Assembly (NCBI RefSeq): GCF_910596095.1
Contig: NC_056548.1
Coordinates: forward strand, 16,206,651 to 16,270,650
Origin: Thunnus maccoyii
Lineage: Eukaryota; Chordata; Actinopteri; Scombriformes; Scombridae
Direction of reading: 5' to 3'
Length of the DNA stretch: 64,000 bases
The position numbers and the translations under genes are program-made. The notes beneath the pieces are model-generated. The model was not told where the DNA came from. It was given only the letters and a program-made list of their open reading frames with translations, and searched no databases. Shown here one piece after another: positions 28,615-40,257 of the stretch. Within the stretch, counting starts at the first letter, position 1. Every line of letters starts with the position of its first letter.

Positions 28615-31600
28615 CAGAAAATACAGGTAGAGGGCTGGGTCTGTGTATATAAATACACTGCCGCACACTTCTAGTGGGTCAGAATAAGTGATGATTGAGA
28701 GGGATTACTTTGGCATGAGTCTATACATTGTTTTTTTAGGAAAATCCTGCATAGTACACCTTTAAGTAACCCATATGAGCTAAACGTTGGGTGCTTACAG
28801 GTTGGCAGATGGAGGTATCGTAACCTTCGTAGATGGTAACATTCATGTGCGCATCCAGAATGACTCTTCCTCCTTTCCAATACTCCAGAGGTGGCTTGAT
28901 CACCCGACCACTCCGAGACACTTTTGTAGAAGAGGAGGAGGGGGCAGGAGGACAGGAATCAGCTGCAGAAGAGAGAATGAACATGCAAGTAAACAAAGCT
29001 GCTGTCCTTGAATACTCCTGTGCAGTGCATTTATTGCTGCTTTAATCTACTTCTGGAGCTTTTTTCTTGCACTTACGTGTCTTGAAAGGTTTTTGCTTGT
29101 GCTTTTTCACACTACAGTTGCGTGCAGAACTCTTAGATGTTGTCTTAGCCACAATGCTTCTCCCTTCACGGTTCCTTTCTGTTTCCCTGTTGGAGTTGCT
29201 ACATCAAAACAAAATCCAGCTCTTCAGAAATCATCGTTTGAATGACCTACCTATTTGCAGATATGGTTATCATGCAACAGTCTTTTCATTTTATGCATTA
29301 TATTCAGCATTCTCAGCAAAAGCAGTCATGTGTCTTACTTTCTTGACTCTGACCGAAACTTCTCATAAAGCTCCTTCCAGTTCGGAGGGAAACCTTTAGC
29401 GAACTCCTTCAAAAACCACTTGGGAAACTCTGCAAGAAAAGGTGATAGAGTTAAATACCAAGAAAGCATATTAGTCCATGTAATCATTACAGTTATATTG
29501 GCCTATGTTACATATATCATAAATGGAAATTATAGACCCTTAAAGATTCTGAATAAGTGCCAAACCAGCTTACCAGAGTCCGCAACCCACTGCATCTTGC
29601 CAACCAAGATGTAAACCCTGCCGGAGACAGTCTTCAGTACAGTGTTAGAAACTCTCTCCACAATGATGTTGCTGTTCCATGGTACGTTGCTCTCCCTGAG
29701 TAGAAGAAGAAATAAAAAAAAAAATCCTAGTTTTCACATCACACCAAACAAAGAAAAATCTGGAATCCAAACATGTCTGTATTATAGAAGCAATTAGAAA
29801 ATTAACTATAATGAGCTTTGATTACATTGTGTTCTTTACAGAAACTTTTGAAACATTCACAATGGGCTGAATATTAAAATCATATCATGTCTTACTTGCA
29901 GAGTCCATCAATAAACAGGCCCCTTCGATTACTCCTCAAGAACCACTTTGTAAGATGAATCACACTCTCCTGCCAGAGACAAAAACACAAGCCCAGTAAG
30001 GAACGACAGACAAAATCCTCCAAGAGAAAACAATAATTAAATGTTTATTAAAGATGTATTCTTCATTAAACAAACTTCTACTCACGGTGGGGAATGTTGT
30101 CTGCTGGGACCATTTGTTGTGCTTAAACATAGCCTTGTTTTTCTTCGGGATGGAGATCCGTGGCGAATTGAGTACAAGTGAATCTTCGAACAAAACAGGT
30201 TGTGAAGGCACAGCAGGGGGTGGGATTTCAGATGGTTCTGTTTCTGACCGGCTGTCAGCTGACTCTAATCTGGACCGGTTGACTGGACTCACACTTTCTG
30301 AAACACCTCTGGAGGCAGCATCCTCCGTCTCACTTGTAATGTCAGCTGTGGAGAGCGGCGTGTCTCCGGACTGATGATAATTACCTGTGGGAAAAATGTA
30401 AGGTATAACCAGAACCAAAAATATAAACAATAAAATACACTTGGGAGCCTTGACTTAAAAAACAAGACAGAGAATTTGATTTTGTGGGCAACAAAGACTG
30501 TACATACACAGCTTAAACTAAACTTTATGGCCCATGTACATGTTTTGTCTTTGCTGGGTCGGACTCCACTTCATAATACACTCACCCCCATCCACGAGTT
30601 CCCTTGTGCTGCTGCTGACTTTATGAACTTCCTGCTGCTCTTGCTCGTTCTCCCTCTCCTTCATCCAAGCAAACATCTTGGCAGGAGACATCGGAGGAAT
30701 TCTATCCAAAGCGTCTCTGCACCCTATTCAAAACAGCAAAGCCATAAACATCAAGCCAATTTGTTCCCAGTACAGATGAAACAAGAAAGAGTTTCACTGA
30801 GTTCAAAGCTGCAATAATCTCTCACATGTTTGTGCGATGGATCTCGGTTGTGCAAACGTGGGTTCATGGGTGATTTGGTTCATCTCTGATTGCTCAGCAA
30901 GTAATGAACATCCTCTGACAGTACCCAAATCCTCCGCGCAGATGTTGTTGTGAGTGCCATCCTCACTGAGAGCAGTGGAGCTTTTCCTTGCCCTCTGCTG
31001 ACTTATGACTTCATTGCAGACCTCCTTTGTGCTGCTGCTAACTTTGTTCATCTCTTGTTGCCCCCATTTTCTCTTCCTTAAACTCTTCCTCATGGGGGAA
31101 AACATCTTGCCTGGAGACATCACTTTCTCCAGAGGAGCACATTCCTCCTCAGACATCCAGTTTCCACAGCCTTTTTCTACTGGCAGTTTCTTCACTGGAG
31201 TCCTGCTGGTCCCAGTGAAACCATTGACCAGAGGATGAAACACATCTGTTGACTCCAGGAAAGCTCTCTTTGTTGGTGAATGTTGATTTCTTGACTGCAG
31301 AGCATGTCCCATGTCAGTCACAGGTGGCAATTCCACAACAGGCTTGAAATATGAATAACCGATGCTTTTCTGAGGACTGGTTATGGGCGAGAGTGTCAAG
31401 GCCTCCGCTTCATTGCGATAAGTACCAAACCTCTGATTCTCCTTGAGCTCATCGGGCATCCAGGTGCTCTCTGTTCTCCTCCTGGGCGAATTAAAGTCTG
31501 CTCCATGTTTCTCTCTAACGTTAAACAGCGGATCCCTGCCTGTACAGATGCCCTCCTTCGCTTCTCGCTGCACTTTAGATTTCAGTTTGGCGAACACCTT

Positions 31601-31657
31601 GGCCGGAGATTCATACCGAGTGTTTACGTGTTGCGATAAATTAAGAAACGACGCCAT
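25364..31657 (-). CDS. mis18bp1: Mis18-binding protein 1 (KNL2/M18BP1)
   Basis: Sixteen minus-strand exons join in phase to 1080 aa (human 1132): 30826-31657, 30586-30723, 30086-30384, 29896-29969, 29574-29695, 29339-29429, 29077-29198, 28799-28962, 27980-28040, 27243-27891, 26931-27109, 26416-26549, 26173-26315, 25938-26025, 25775-25829, 25364-25455. It is the nuclear licensing factor that brings CENP-A to centromeres with Mis18. Domains in order: a Ser/Pro-rich N-terminus with repeated SPxKMF/SPAKVF motifs, the SANTA domain (about 424-518, with GRVYILVGKMQWVADSEFPKW), a CENP-C-like motif (576-592), a basic linker, and a SANT/Myb domain (about 839-885, starting DEWTEAELIKLQ). The C-terminus is acidic. 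Start choice: the first ATG of the long first exon, in ACGCC-ATGGCG context on the coding strand. Confidence 0.94.
28562..28611 (+). repeat. (AAT)n microsatellite in a mis18bp1 intron
   Basis: About 16 uninterrupted AAT/TAA units. It generates artificial poly-Asn and poly-Ile frames on both strands. Confidence 0.95.
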
Positions 31658-32542
31658 AGTTATCGGGGAAAAGAAAAAAAGAAAGATTAATATGTTATCG
31701 GAGACGCATGCTAGCAGCTAGCTCGCTAGCTAGCCCGCAAATTTCAAATGTCTCATTACTGCCGCCTTTGGCTGGAATTATGTGACGTACTTCGAAAACA
31801 AACGCGTCACTTCCGGTGGAGTAGTGCGCAGCCGTTTGAATCTTCATGGATGTTATTATGAGAGCTTTTACATCCATGTTTGAATTACATAATGAAGAAT
31901 TGTATTATAATTACTAAATAACCTTCATTAAAATGTGAAATGAGTATCTAATAATAATGAATGAAGTCTATTTCAAGTTTTTACTTAAAAGACGGGTTCA
32001 CAATTTTTAGGTATATCTTAACCCTTAAACAGGCAACGTGCACCAGGAGATACACATTCTTTAACATCCTGTTGGGGGCATATTTGAAGGTTTTCACCCA
32101 ATCAAGTTACCATTTATCAAAAGTTTTATCTAGTACTGGTATGCAGGTCACATGACTTTGTTCAGGTTATCTGTCGTTTATTTGTCAGCCTGATCAGAAA
32201 TGTTCATGGCCGCCAATGGTACAGGACATGCTTACCAGGCGGTAAGTAATTATATTTTAATCATAGTTATTTTCAATAAAACAATATAAATTTATAACAC
32301 TAACTATGACTAATGTCTTAATATGCTGATGAAGAAAAAATGTCTAAAGGTGTTCACGGTGTTATTCAGCAACTTTTGAAATGTATGTATCCCACTAGAT
32401 ACGTTGCCAGATTAGGGGTAAAAAAAAATTGGTCAATGTGTAGTATTCAAACTTTTGTTTCAAACTGGACCACATGTTATTTTCACTGCAAAAACAGATA
32501 TTATCATGCACAGGTATGTACATTATGACAATATACCAATTT

Positions 32543-32550
<8 letters not shown>

Positions 32551-32583
<33 letters not shown>

Positions 32584-32690
32584 CATATATACATATATAC
32601 ACATACATACATATATATGTGTGTGTGTGCGTGTATATATGTATGTGTGTATATTTATATTTATATTTATATTTATATTAGGAGTGTGCC
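32551..32690. repeat. (CA)n followed by mixed TA/CA and TTTATA repeat
   Basis: A pure CA run at about 32551-32584, then TATACA/TGTG mixtures and TTTATA units to about 32680. Open frames across it are repeat artefacts. Confidence 0.9.
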
Positions 32691-33197
32691 CGAATACAAA
32701 TATTTTATTTGGCAAAGCACAAATAGTGGGTTTTTAATGAATATTTGTTTCATAGAAATATTTTAGAAATTATTTGTTATCGGGAAGAAAAAAATTCCTT
32801 GTCAAATACCAGCGTGCAGGTCGGTTACATCCTATGTCAGTGTCTCTCCTCTGCTCCGCTGTTATGTCTATCAGCAGATCTCAATTAGGGGAGTCACATC
32901 CACCTGCTACATGACGCATATTTCCTTTTTTGGACATCACTCCTGGAGTTGGGGGTGTTCCCCAGAGATAAAGCTGAGCCACTGACACACACGAAGTGCT
33001 CCTAAGGGATTCTCCATAACCTGTTGTTCCTCCTCTCCTTTCCACAAAGTTAGGTTGCAAAAAATAGGCAATAAATGAAAAGTGCAAAGCAAGAATCGCC
33101 TTTTAAGTTCTTCCCTACACGTTATATGCTGTGCTGTCTGTGTGTTATGGTGTATAAATAGGTAGAGGTCTGTCTGCAATGAGGTGATGAGTAAAGT

Positions 33198-33275
33198 TTT
33201 AGCTCAGTAGTCAGCACAGTCGTCTATGATCTGGGAGAGTCCAGTTTGAGACTCGGAGTGGAGACCTCCTTCGTA
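33198..33275 (+). repeat. tRNA-derived SINE-like head
   Basis: TAGCTCAGTAG (33200-33210) resembles a Pol III A box. GTTTGAGACTC (33244-33254) resembles a B box at roughly tRNA spacing (34 bases between boxes). The overall layout matches tRNA-related SINE heads. The B box departs from GGTTCGANNCC and no cloverleaf acceptor stem is evident, so a functional tRNA is unlikely. Confidence 0.45.
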
Positions 33276-34314
33276 AGGTAGTTTATTTATGAACACTTAT
33301 TGTAATACTTTAATTTTGTAAAATTAAAAGCGCATCTTGGTGCCATCATGTTGGCACGGTGTTGGTAGTCATGTCTGGTATTTTGCTAACCTCAGTTGCT
33401 TTTGGTTGGTCAGGTGGGAAACTGCGTGCCAAGGTTTTGGTCTCAAGAACATAGCACTGAGCTTCAGTATTTTGGGGAAAAGAGATAGGTACACCGGTAG
33501 ACCTTCAGGATAGGTATACTGGCAGAGGCCGGTGTACTTGAAGTCAATCAATGGCTTGAATCAGTTGAGATGGTTGTTCATTTGAGTGTGCCTTGTCCTT
33601 TTTAGAATCGGTAGAATTGATAGAACTGGATTGGAAGAACTGGGTGGTAGCCTATACTTTGATAGAAATGATGAAATCAGTTTAAAAACTAGTATGTGTG
33701 ATGTTAATGACCAGGGAAACAAAAATATATCACTTCTCTTCATCAAATAAAACATCAAAATGTTTACCATTATGACCATTTTTATACCTTAATAGGGCAA
33801 CATATCCTGAGAGATACAACTCATAAAATCCAAAGTATACAAAATATTTAGAAAATTTGTGTTGAAATGTTTTACTTAGGTGCAAATGAGATAAGTAATA
33901 AGTAATAACATTGAATTATTTTTTACAACTCATTTTCCACTTCTGCCTGTTTGAGGGTTAAAACAACAGTCAGGTACCCAAATGAAATTGAAACAGGTTT
34001 TTCTTGAAATCAGGAATAACCAGAGGGGAGCTGACGTGTTATTTATGGAGGCAGGATTAGGAAATAGGGATAAATTACATTTCATGAATCAGAAATCGGA
34101 TGATTTTAATGCTATTGTTCTGCCCACTCGATACAGTGAGTGGTCCGCCAGTAAAACCAAGAGAGAAAAGAAAGAAAGAAAAGAAAAACCCTTCAAATAT
34201 ATTGTTATAATTCAGAGAGGGAGACATTGAGAAATACAGGACATGAGACAGGGCAGAAATTGAGTTTAAAATCATTACTGAGCAGGACAGGACTTCAGGG
34301 AAATGCATATGGTA

Positions 34315-34387
34315 CAGTAGGTGGCGGTATGCACCTTTAAAGTTGGTTTGCGAGCCGCCAATAAAAACAAAGAAGAAGAAGAAGAAG
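34315..34387 (+). repeat. Retroposon-tail repeat, copy 1
   Basis: CAGTAGGTGGCGGTATGCAC, then a CCGCCAATAAAAACAAAGAAG segment ending in (GAA)n. It contains AATAAA and an A/G-rich tail, as in a retroposed transcript end. It is a close direct repeat of 34905-34971. Confidence 0.65.
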
Positions 34388-34904
34388 GACTTAATGTTAT
34401 TTTCGTGGTTGTTTTGCCACAGGTGGTAAATGTGTTGAGAATGATTGTTAAGGAGACTGTGAGAAAGATGCAGAGTGTCTTTGCAAAGGGAAACATACAG
34501 CATGGGAAGATAACTGTTCAAAGAGAGTAAGGGAAGCAGAAATAATCAGTGTCAGATCTAAGACTTAAGCATGAGGAAGTAGGTAAGAAATATTATGATG
34601 TGGGACAAGAAGCAAAGGAGGACAAATCAGTCATGAGGCATGATGAGTTTTGCCTTTTGAAAGGATCAGGTGAAGTTTTTGACAATGGTAATTAACTGTA
34701 CTGCTGGCGTAGAAAGAAAATATGAGGAAATTGACATAATTGTAGATGCAGCAAGGAGATTTCTAGGTGTCGTGGGAGTTTCCGGAGAAGGTGTGCAGCA
34801 GATGTTGAGAGAAGCTTTCCGTTTCTCTCAAACACCTGAAAAAGAGTGGGAGAGGGGTGCAATCAGATTATTTCATTTAGTCAGTGGATATTTTAGTTTA
34901 AATC
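34388..34904 (+). mobile_element. Possible retroelement-derived segment between two tail repeats
   Basis: This 0.5 kb lies between the two tail repeats. It has an open stretch (about 34670-34904) beginning KFLTMVINCTAGVERKYEE and continuing with DIIVDAARRFLGV. That pattern reminds me of short proteins attached to abundant fish retroposons, but I cannot name the family. It is broken upstream and probably not a functional gene. Confidence 0.3.
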
Positions 34905-34971
34905 CAGTAGGTGGCGGTATGCACCTTTAAGGTTGGCTTACATCCGCCAATAAACACAACGAAGAAGAAGA
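34905..34971 (+). repeat. Retroposon-tail repeat, copy 2
   Basis: Same head (CAGTAGGTGGCGGTATGCAC) and same CCGCCAATAAA plus GAAGAAG tail as the copy at 34315, with a few substitutions. Confidence 0.65.
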
Positions 34972-35181
34972 GTAAGCAGGAAATATTTTAGTCTGAACTA
35001 TCGCTAGCTTTATGTGTCGTTCAAGTTAGATGACATCGAAATTGAAAGGAGGTGTTAGAGTTGTTTTTTTTTGTTTTATTTATACAAACAATTGTTTTAA
35101 ACCAGGCCGTTCTCACTTCGCGTATATTTTGGATATAAAGTGTTTTAAAGGCTCTTGAAGCGGTGACAGAACTGATGCAAC

Positions 35182-38100
35182 ATGTCAGCAGCTGCTGTCA
35201 ATAGGTGTTTTCTATCAGCTCTGAGGAGACACACAGGCTGTCAGATCCGTGGACTAAACTCTGCGGCAGAGAGGACAGTCAGCCGCGTGTCCTCTGTCTG
35301 GACATGTAGCCACAGAGGAGCAGAGGGACACACCAGCCTGGACAGGAGAGCTGCAGCCGGGTACAGGAGGAGAGGTGGTCGGGACAGCAGCAGCTCTCTT
35401 CTCCTGTCTGTGTCGGTGGGTTTGGGGCTGTGTGGTGCGGCGCTTCTGGACAGAAAAGAAGACGAAGAAGAAGAAGAAAAAGTGGACGACAGAGGCGCCT
35501 CAGTATCCCAGAGGTTTCTTGAACTCATCCTGCCATCAGCTCACTGTGCCTCCCCCTTTAAACCTGACAGCCCCCGGTATAAATACAACTTTATTGCAGA
35601 TGTGGTCGAGAAATCCACTCCAGCTGTTGTTTACATTGAGATAGTGGGCAGGTGAGCAGTCAATTAAGGTGTTATAAATTTAATAATCTACACACTGATT
35701 TATTTGGATAAAAACATATATAGTGGGGTCCAAAAGTCAGAAACTGGGAAAGTGGTCTCTGACTTTTGGACCCCAGTGTATCTACAGTATATCACAACTT
35801 AAATACAAGAACAGCTACTTGTTTTCAGATTCAGTTGCTATTAATAATAAGTCCAATGAATCTGTAATTCATGATGGACTTTTTGTCATCTGATTTGATA
35901 AATGACACCTGATGATGAATCAGTATAAATATAATTGTAAGCTGATGTCCTACCTGGCAGGTGTTACACCAAATTCTGTGACCTGTTTAGCCAGTGCAAG
36001 TGTTTGATAGGTGTTACCAGAAAAGAAGCCCCCATATTATTTGGATATGGTCATACATTTTGACCGCAGTTACTAAAAATTGTGACCCCATAACATTCAG
36101 ATCTACAGAGGTCTGTCTGTAGAGCACCAACATCTAACCTGACACCTTGTGTCCACCAGTGTCACAACTATCAAAACTTGCAACACTATCTAAATATTAT
36201 TGGGACACCTATTTTGGTAACATTTATTAAAATGAAGTATGTGATTGTATGATTTTTTTTATTTTTTTTAAGAAAAACTTGCAGTAACAACTTGTCAACA
36301 GAAACGTATGTGTCACAGAGTTTGGTGTAACACTTGTACAGTAGGACTGCAGTTGAAGATTATTATCAGTATCAAGTTGATAATTTATCATATAAGGTGC
36401 CAAAGGTCCATCATAAATTATAGCCTCACAATTTCTCGTCACTTGTTACTGGTAACACCTGAAAAATCCTGAGTGTTGTTTTAAGACAGACTTGAAAAAT
36501 TGTGAATCTACTTTAATGCTTTAAAACAGCAAACATTTATTGTGACATAAGAAATATAGAGTAACAGGTTATAATTATTATAATTTGTTATTTCTGTCAA
36601 ATAATCAACTAATTAAAGTCTTAAGCACTAAAAAACATCTTTAGTCATGAGTATTGACAATCAGTAGATTGCCAGACTGGATAACCAATTGGCCCTCAAA
36701 AGCCTCAGGTTCACTGGGAGGGTATCAGTTGTGTTAAGGTGATTAACTTTGTCTACAAACATGGGAGTGTGCTCTATTAACAGCACTTTATCAGCTGGCA
36801 TTAGAAGGGCCTTATGACATGTTCTGCTTACCTCATCGTGCTGATGCTGCCTGTTTGTTCTCTTGAACCAGAAGTGAAAGGCAAAAATGATATTTTGATT
36901 TTCCTCTGTGTGCAGAGTTTTTTAGTTTTCCTCTGAAGCCAAATATGACCACCAGCTTTTACTGTTTTACAGGAACCCATTTTCAGGACGGGAAGTCCCA
37001 GTGTCCAATGGCTCTGGTTTCATTATCAGCAGCGACGGTCTCATTGTCACCAATGCTCATGTTGTGGCCAACAAGAGAGGCGTCCGGGTGAAGCTCACCA
37101 ATGGAGAGATGTACAATGCTACTGTGCAAGATGTTGACCCAGTGGCGGACATCGCCACCATCAAAATCACTGCCAAGGTGAGAAAAAAACTAGGATAATA
37201 TCTGCTCATGCCTATATGTTTATGTTTTTATTAGTGGGCTCCTGTTAGCTTGCATCACAGTGGTTGCTAATTTTCCTGGAGTCTACACATTAACACACAG
37301 CTCCTCACCACAGACACTGTGACAGAGAAATCAGAGAAAGTAAAGTAAATAAAATCAAGATAAAGGACAATAGTAACAAAGCTAAAATATGATCAAAATT
37401 AGTGACATTTATGTGGCATTTTAATGAGAAAACTTATGCTTTGTTCTTGTGACTGTATCTATCCATTAAAGGAGGGAATCTGTATGTATGTATGTCCTTT
37501 GCGTATCTCTTGAACCGTTCATCGGATCAACTCCACCCATGGTGGGTGTAATGCTGAGGACCCAAGGAAGTGCAGTGTTGAGTGTGAAGTTGTTTTGACA
37601 TGCAACACGTATAATAAATTTTGAATAAACAAGCTAACAGTGAGCTGCACAGCTCCGTGTCTGAGTGCAACAGGGACTGTTTGATACAAACACTGTCACA
37701 TCACAGCAGTGCGGGGCTTCTAGGCTCTGACTCGCTGAGCAGGACAGAGGCCCTCACCCCGCCCAGTTAAACTGCCAGAGAGAGAAGAACAAGCATACAC
37801 AGGAGAAAAAAAACAGAGGCGGAGGCAGTAAAACTAGCCAATAGGAGCACAGACATGTTTGATTGGCAGCAGAATCAACCAATGGAAGGCCGTAAATGGC
37901 TTCTATGGTTCAACCTCAGTTTAGTCTCACTGGTGAAGTCTCTGCATTAAAATCATTTGATTTATTAATTCCTTATCATTTTAATATATACATTTGTCAG
38001 TTGATACATATTTATATGGTTCTTGAGAAATAATAAGCAATCAGCCCGTTCCGAACAGGCGCTGCACTAGTATAGTATAAATTCTAATATATTGTGAAGT

Positions 38101-40257
38101 TTTGCTATTTGTCCTCAAGGGGGCATGTTTATCTCTTAGATGACAAAAAAGTGCCCGTAAGCGTACAGTATATAAAACAATAAGGGTCAAGTTCCTCTCA
38201 TACATCAGAGCATTGAACCTCTTTTGTGTAATCAGTTAAATTTTTCTAATAAAAATAACATTCATACAATCTAATGAAACAACATAAAAGCAAAGCTCAT
38301 TAGCAGTCTTCTGTTTGTCCCATCGATAACGACTGAAAGAAAAGACTTCTCTATGTAGAAGACTCTTTGTTGCAATGTGTTGTATGCTGTATTGTGATAG
38401 AAAAGCAAAAGGTTAATCCAACATCTGTATATGACATCTGTTAAACTGCTCTTTGTCCCTGCTTCCTCTCCTCTGACATGCAGAATCCTTTGCCCACGCT
38501 CACACTTGGTCGGTCAGCTGATATCCGACAAGGAGAGTTTGTGGTTGCGATGGGAAGTCCGTTCGCCTTAAAGAATACAATCACATCAGGAATCATCAGC
38601 TCGGTACAGAGAGGCAGTAAGGAGCTGGGCCTGTCCAACTCCAACATGGAGTACATCCAGACTGATGCAACAATTGATGTGAGTTTTTCCACTATAATGC
38701 TATATATTAAGGTGTGTGTGTATATACTTTTTATGTATGCATTTTCACTTTAAAATAATTTGTTTTAATGTAGTGTCTGGTACAAATGTGTGATGAGTAA
38801 TCAAAAATACGCAGACTCTGAGCTTAAGAGAACTGAGCTTACTGTGACTCAGAAATGTGTCATATACTTCCGAGTGTCACGTGTGACATATTTGTTTTAC
38901 AGTTTGGAAACTCCGGAGGGCCCCTCATTAATTTGGTGAGTCAGTGATCCTGTTGAAATGTTGCCAAACCTGCTCTGGCTGCTGTGACGTTAAACATTTG
39001 ACTGTACAGAGGATTTTTAAGGAAGGGTTAAATGTACTACACATACAGCTTTTTGTCAGTTGTTGTGGTATATGCATTGTATATACTGTATAGTGGGTGT
39101 TTGTACATTATGTATTTGTGTTTGATTACAGAAAATGAGAGATTTTATCACAGACTAATAGTATTTGTGCGAATAATGTTCAAGCATCCTATCACTATCA
39201 GTAAAACCACTAACTACTTTACACTGGCAATTACCTATTAGGTCGTATCTCATGCGTTACATTATCTGAACGCCTCATCTTTTATCTAATTAGGACGGTG
39301 AAGTCATCGGTATAAACACCATGAAGGTCACTGCAGGGATCTCCTTCGCTATTCCATCTGATCGCCTGAGACTTTTCCTGGATCAAGCAGCAAAAAGAAA
39401 GAGTAAAAACGAAAAGCCACACAAAACACCCTGTTTCTCTCTCTCTTCCATATTCTCTAAAGCCTCCAACTGCGTACTTGCCTGTCTTTATAAAAGATAA
39501 GTGAGAGAATCAGATGTTGCAAAAGAAATTATACTCATACCCTGTTTTTCCCATTTTCTCTTAGATTCCTGGTTTGGTGAGTCAGACACTAAGCGGCGGT
39601 ACATTGGCGTTATGATGCTGACACTGACTCAGAGGTAAGTGCTTAAGCATCAGTAGTGCCTGCGGTCAAACAGCACAGTCTAGTTAGAGCAGCACTCTAA
39701 TATGTTTTTTTTTTGTTTTGTCCTGTTGCTGTAGCATCATCGCTGAGCTGAAGTTGAGAGACCCGACCTTCCCTGATGTGACACATGGCATCCTGATCCA
39801 CAGAGTCATCTTGGGCTCCCCAGCAAACAGGTAAGCTACTGTGGGTTTAGATGTGTGGTAAAGGATCTTCCTGCTCTTGTGGTTGAATATTTATCTTGTA
39901 TGTTTCATAGTATTTTTCTTTAAGTCAGATTTAGATAAAAGTCAGTCAGCTTATAGACCAACTGAATATGGACTAGTAAGAAAATTTAACCTGCACACAG
40001 GCATTGTGAGTGAGTATTTGAACAGTAGGCAAAGTATTTAGCACGTATGATGAATTGTTGTTAACCCACAGTGCTGTCATCTTTGTTTCAGAGCTGGCAT
40101 GTTACCGGGAGACGTTGTGGTGGAGATCAACGGGGTGAAGGTGTACACCTCAGAGGAGATCTACCAGGCCGTCCGCAGCAGTGACAAAATCACCATGGTG
40201 GTACAAAGAGGACAAGAATTGCTTCAACTGCAAATGACACCTGAATACACAGAGTGA
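35182..40257 (+). CDS. htra2: Serine protease HtrA2/Omi, mitochondrial
   Basis: Eight exons, 35182-35651, 36973-37177, 38484-38678, 38903-38935, 39294-39402, 39565-39634, 39735-39830 and 40092-40257, join in phase to 447 aa (human 458). It is an intermembrane-space quality-control protease that, once released, antagonises IAPs. Visible features: an Arg-rich presequence, a transmembrane segment at about 69-89, an acidic linker (DEEEEEK), the trypsin-like domain with His186 (TNAHVVA), Asp216 (VADIATI) and Ser294 (GNSGGP), then a PDZ domain (about 350-440, with [18 protein letters not shown]). All three catalytic residues sit 12 positions before their human equivalents. The 33-nt exon 4 encodes only [17 protein letters not shown] at 40681-40686 gives a likely transcript end. 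Fish often have several htra2-like genes, and this one is complete. Confidence 0.96.
35724..35775. mobile_element. Tiny hairpin MITE in htra2 intron 1
   Basis: An 18-bp perfect inverted repeat: TGGGGTCCAAAAGTCAGA at 35724-35741 pairs with 35758-35775, with a 16-base loop. The outer bases (ATAGTGGGG...CCCCAGTGTA) look like Tc1/mariner-type MITE ends flanked by TA. It is probably an internally deleted relic. Confidence 0.6.
37455..38070 (+). mobile_element. Helitron-like non-autonomous element in htra2 intron 2
   Basis: The right end has the Helitron 3' signature: a short GC-rich hairpin (GCCCGTTC-C-GAACAGGC, 38044-38060, one mismatch), ten bases before, and including, a terminal CTAG (38067-38070), followed by host T. 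The body begins near the GAGGGAATCTGTATGTATGT stretch (about 37474) and resembles a repeat common in fish introns. The 5' TC terminus is not fixed, so the start coordinate is a guess. No coding capacity is seen. Confidence 0.5.

Larger units (their letters stand above)
31658..35181. other. mis18bp1-htra2 intergenic region (head to head)
   Basis: Divergent upstream region of mis18bp1 (-) and htra2 (+), 3.5 kb. A GCTAGC-rich stretch lies near 31710-31735. The rest is repeat-rich: a CA/TA microsatellite, a tRNA-like SINE head, and two copies of a retroposon-like tail at 34315 and 34905. No conserved gene is seen. Confidence 0.7.

Noticed and set aside
28379-28666. Poly-Asn and poly-Ile open frames on both strands
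   Set aside because: Products of the AAT microsatellite.
32455-32766. His/Thr and Tyr/Ile-rich plus-strand frames
   Set aside because: Products of the CA/TA repeat.
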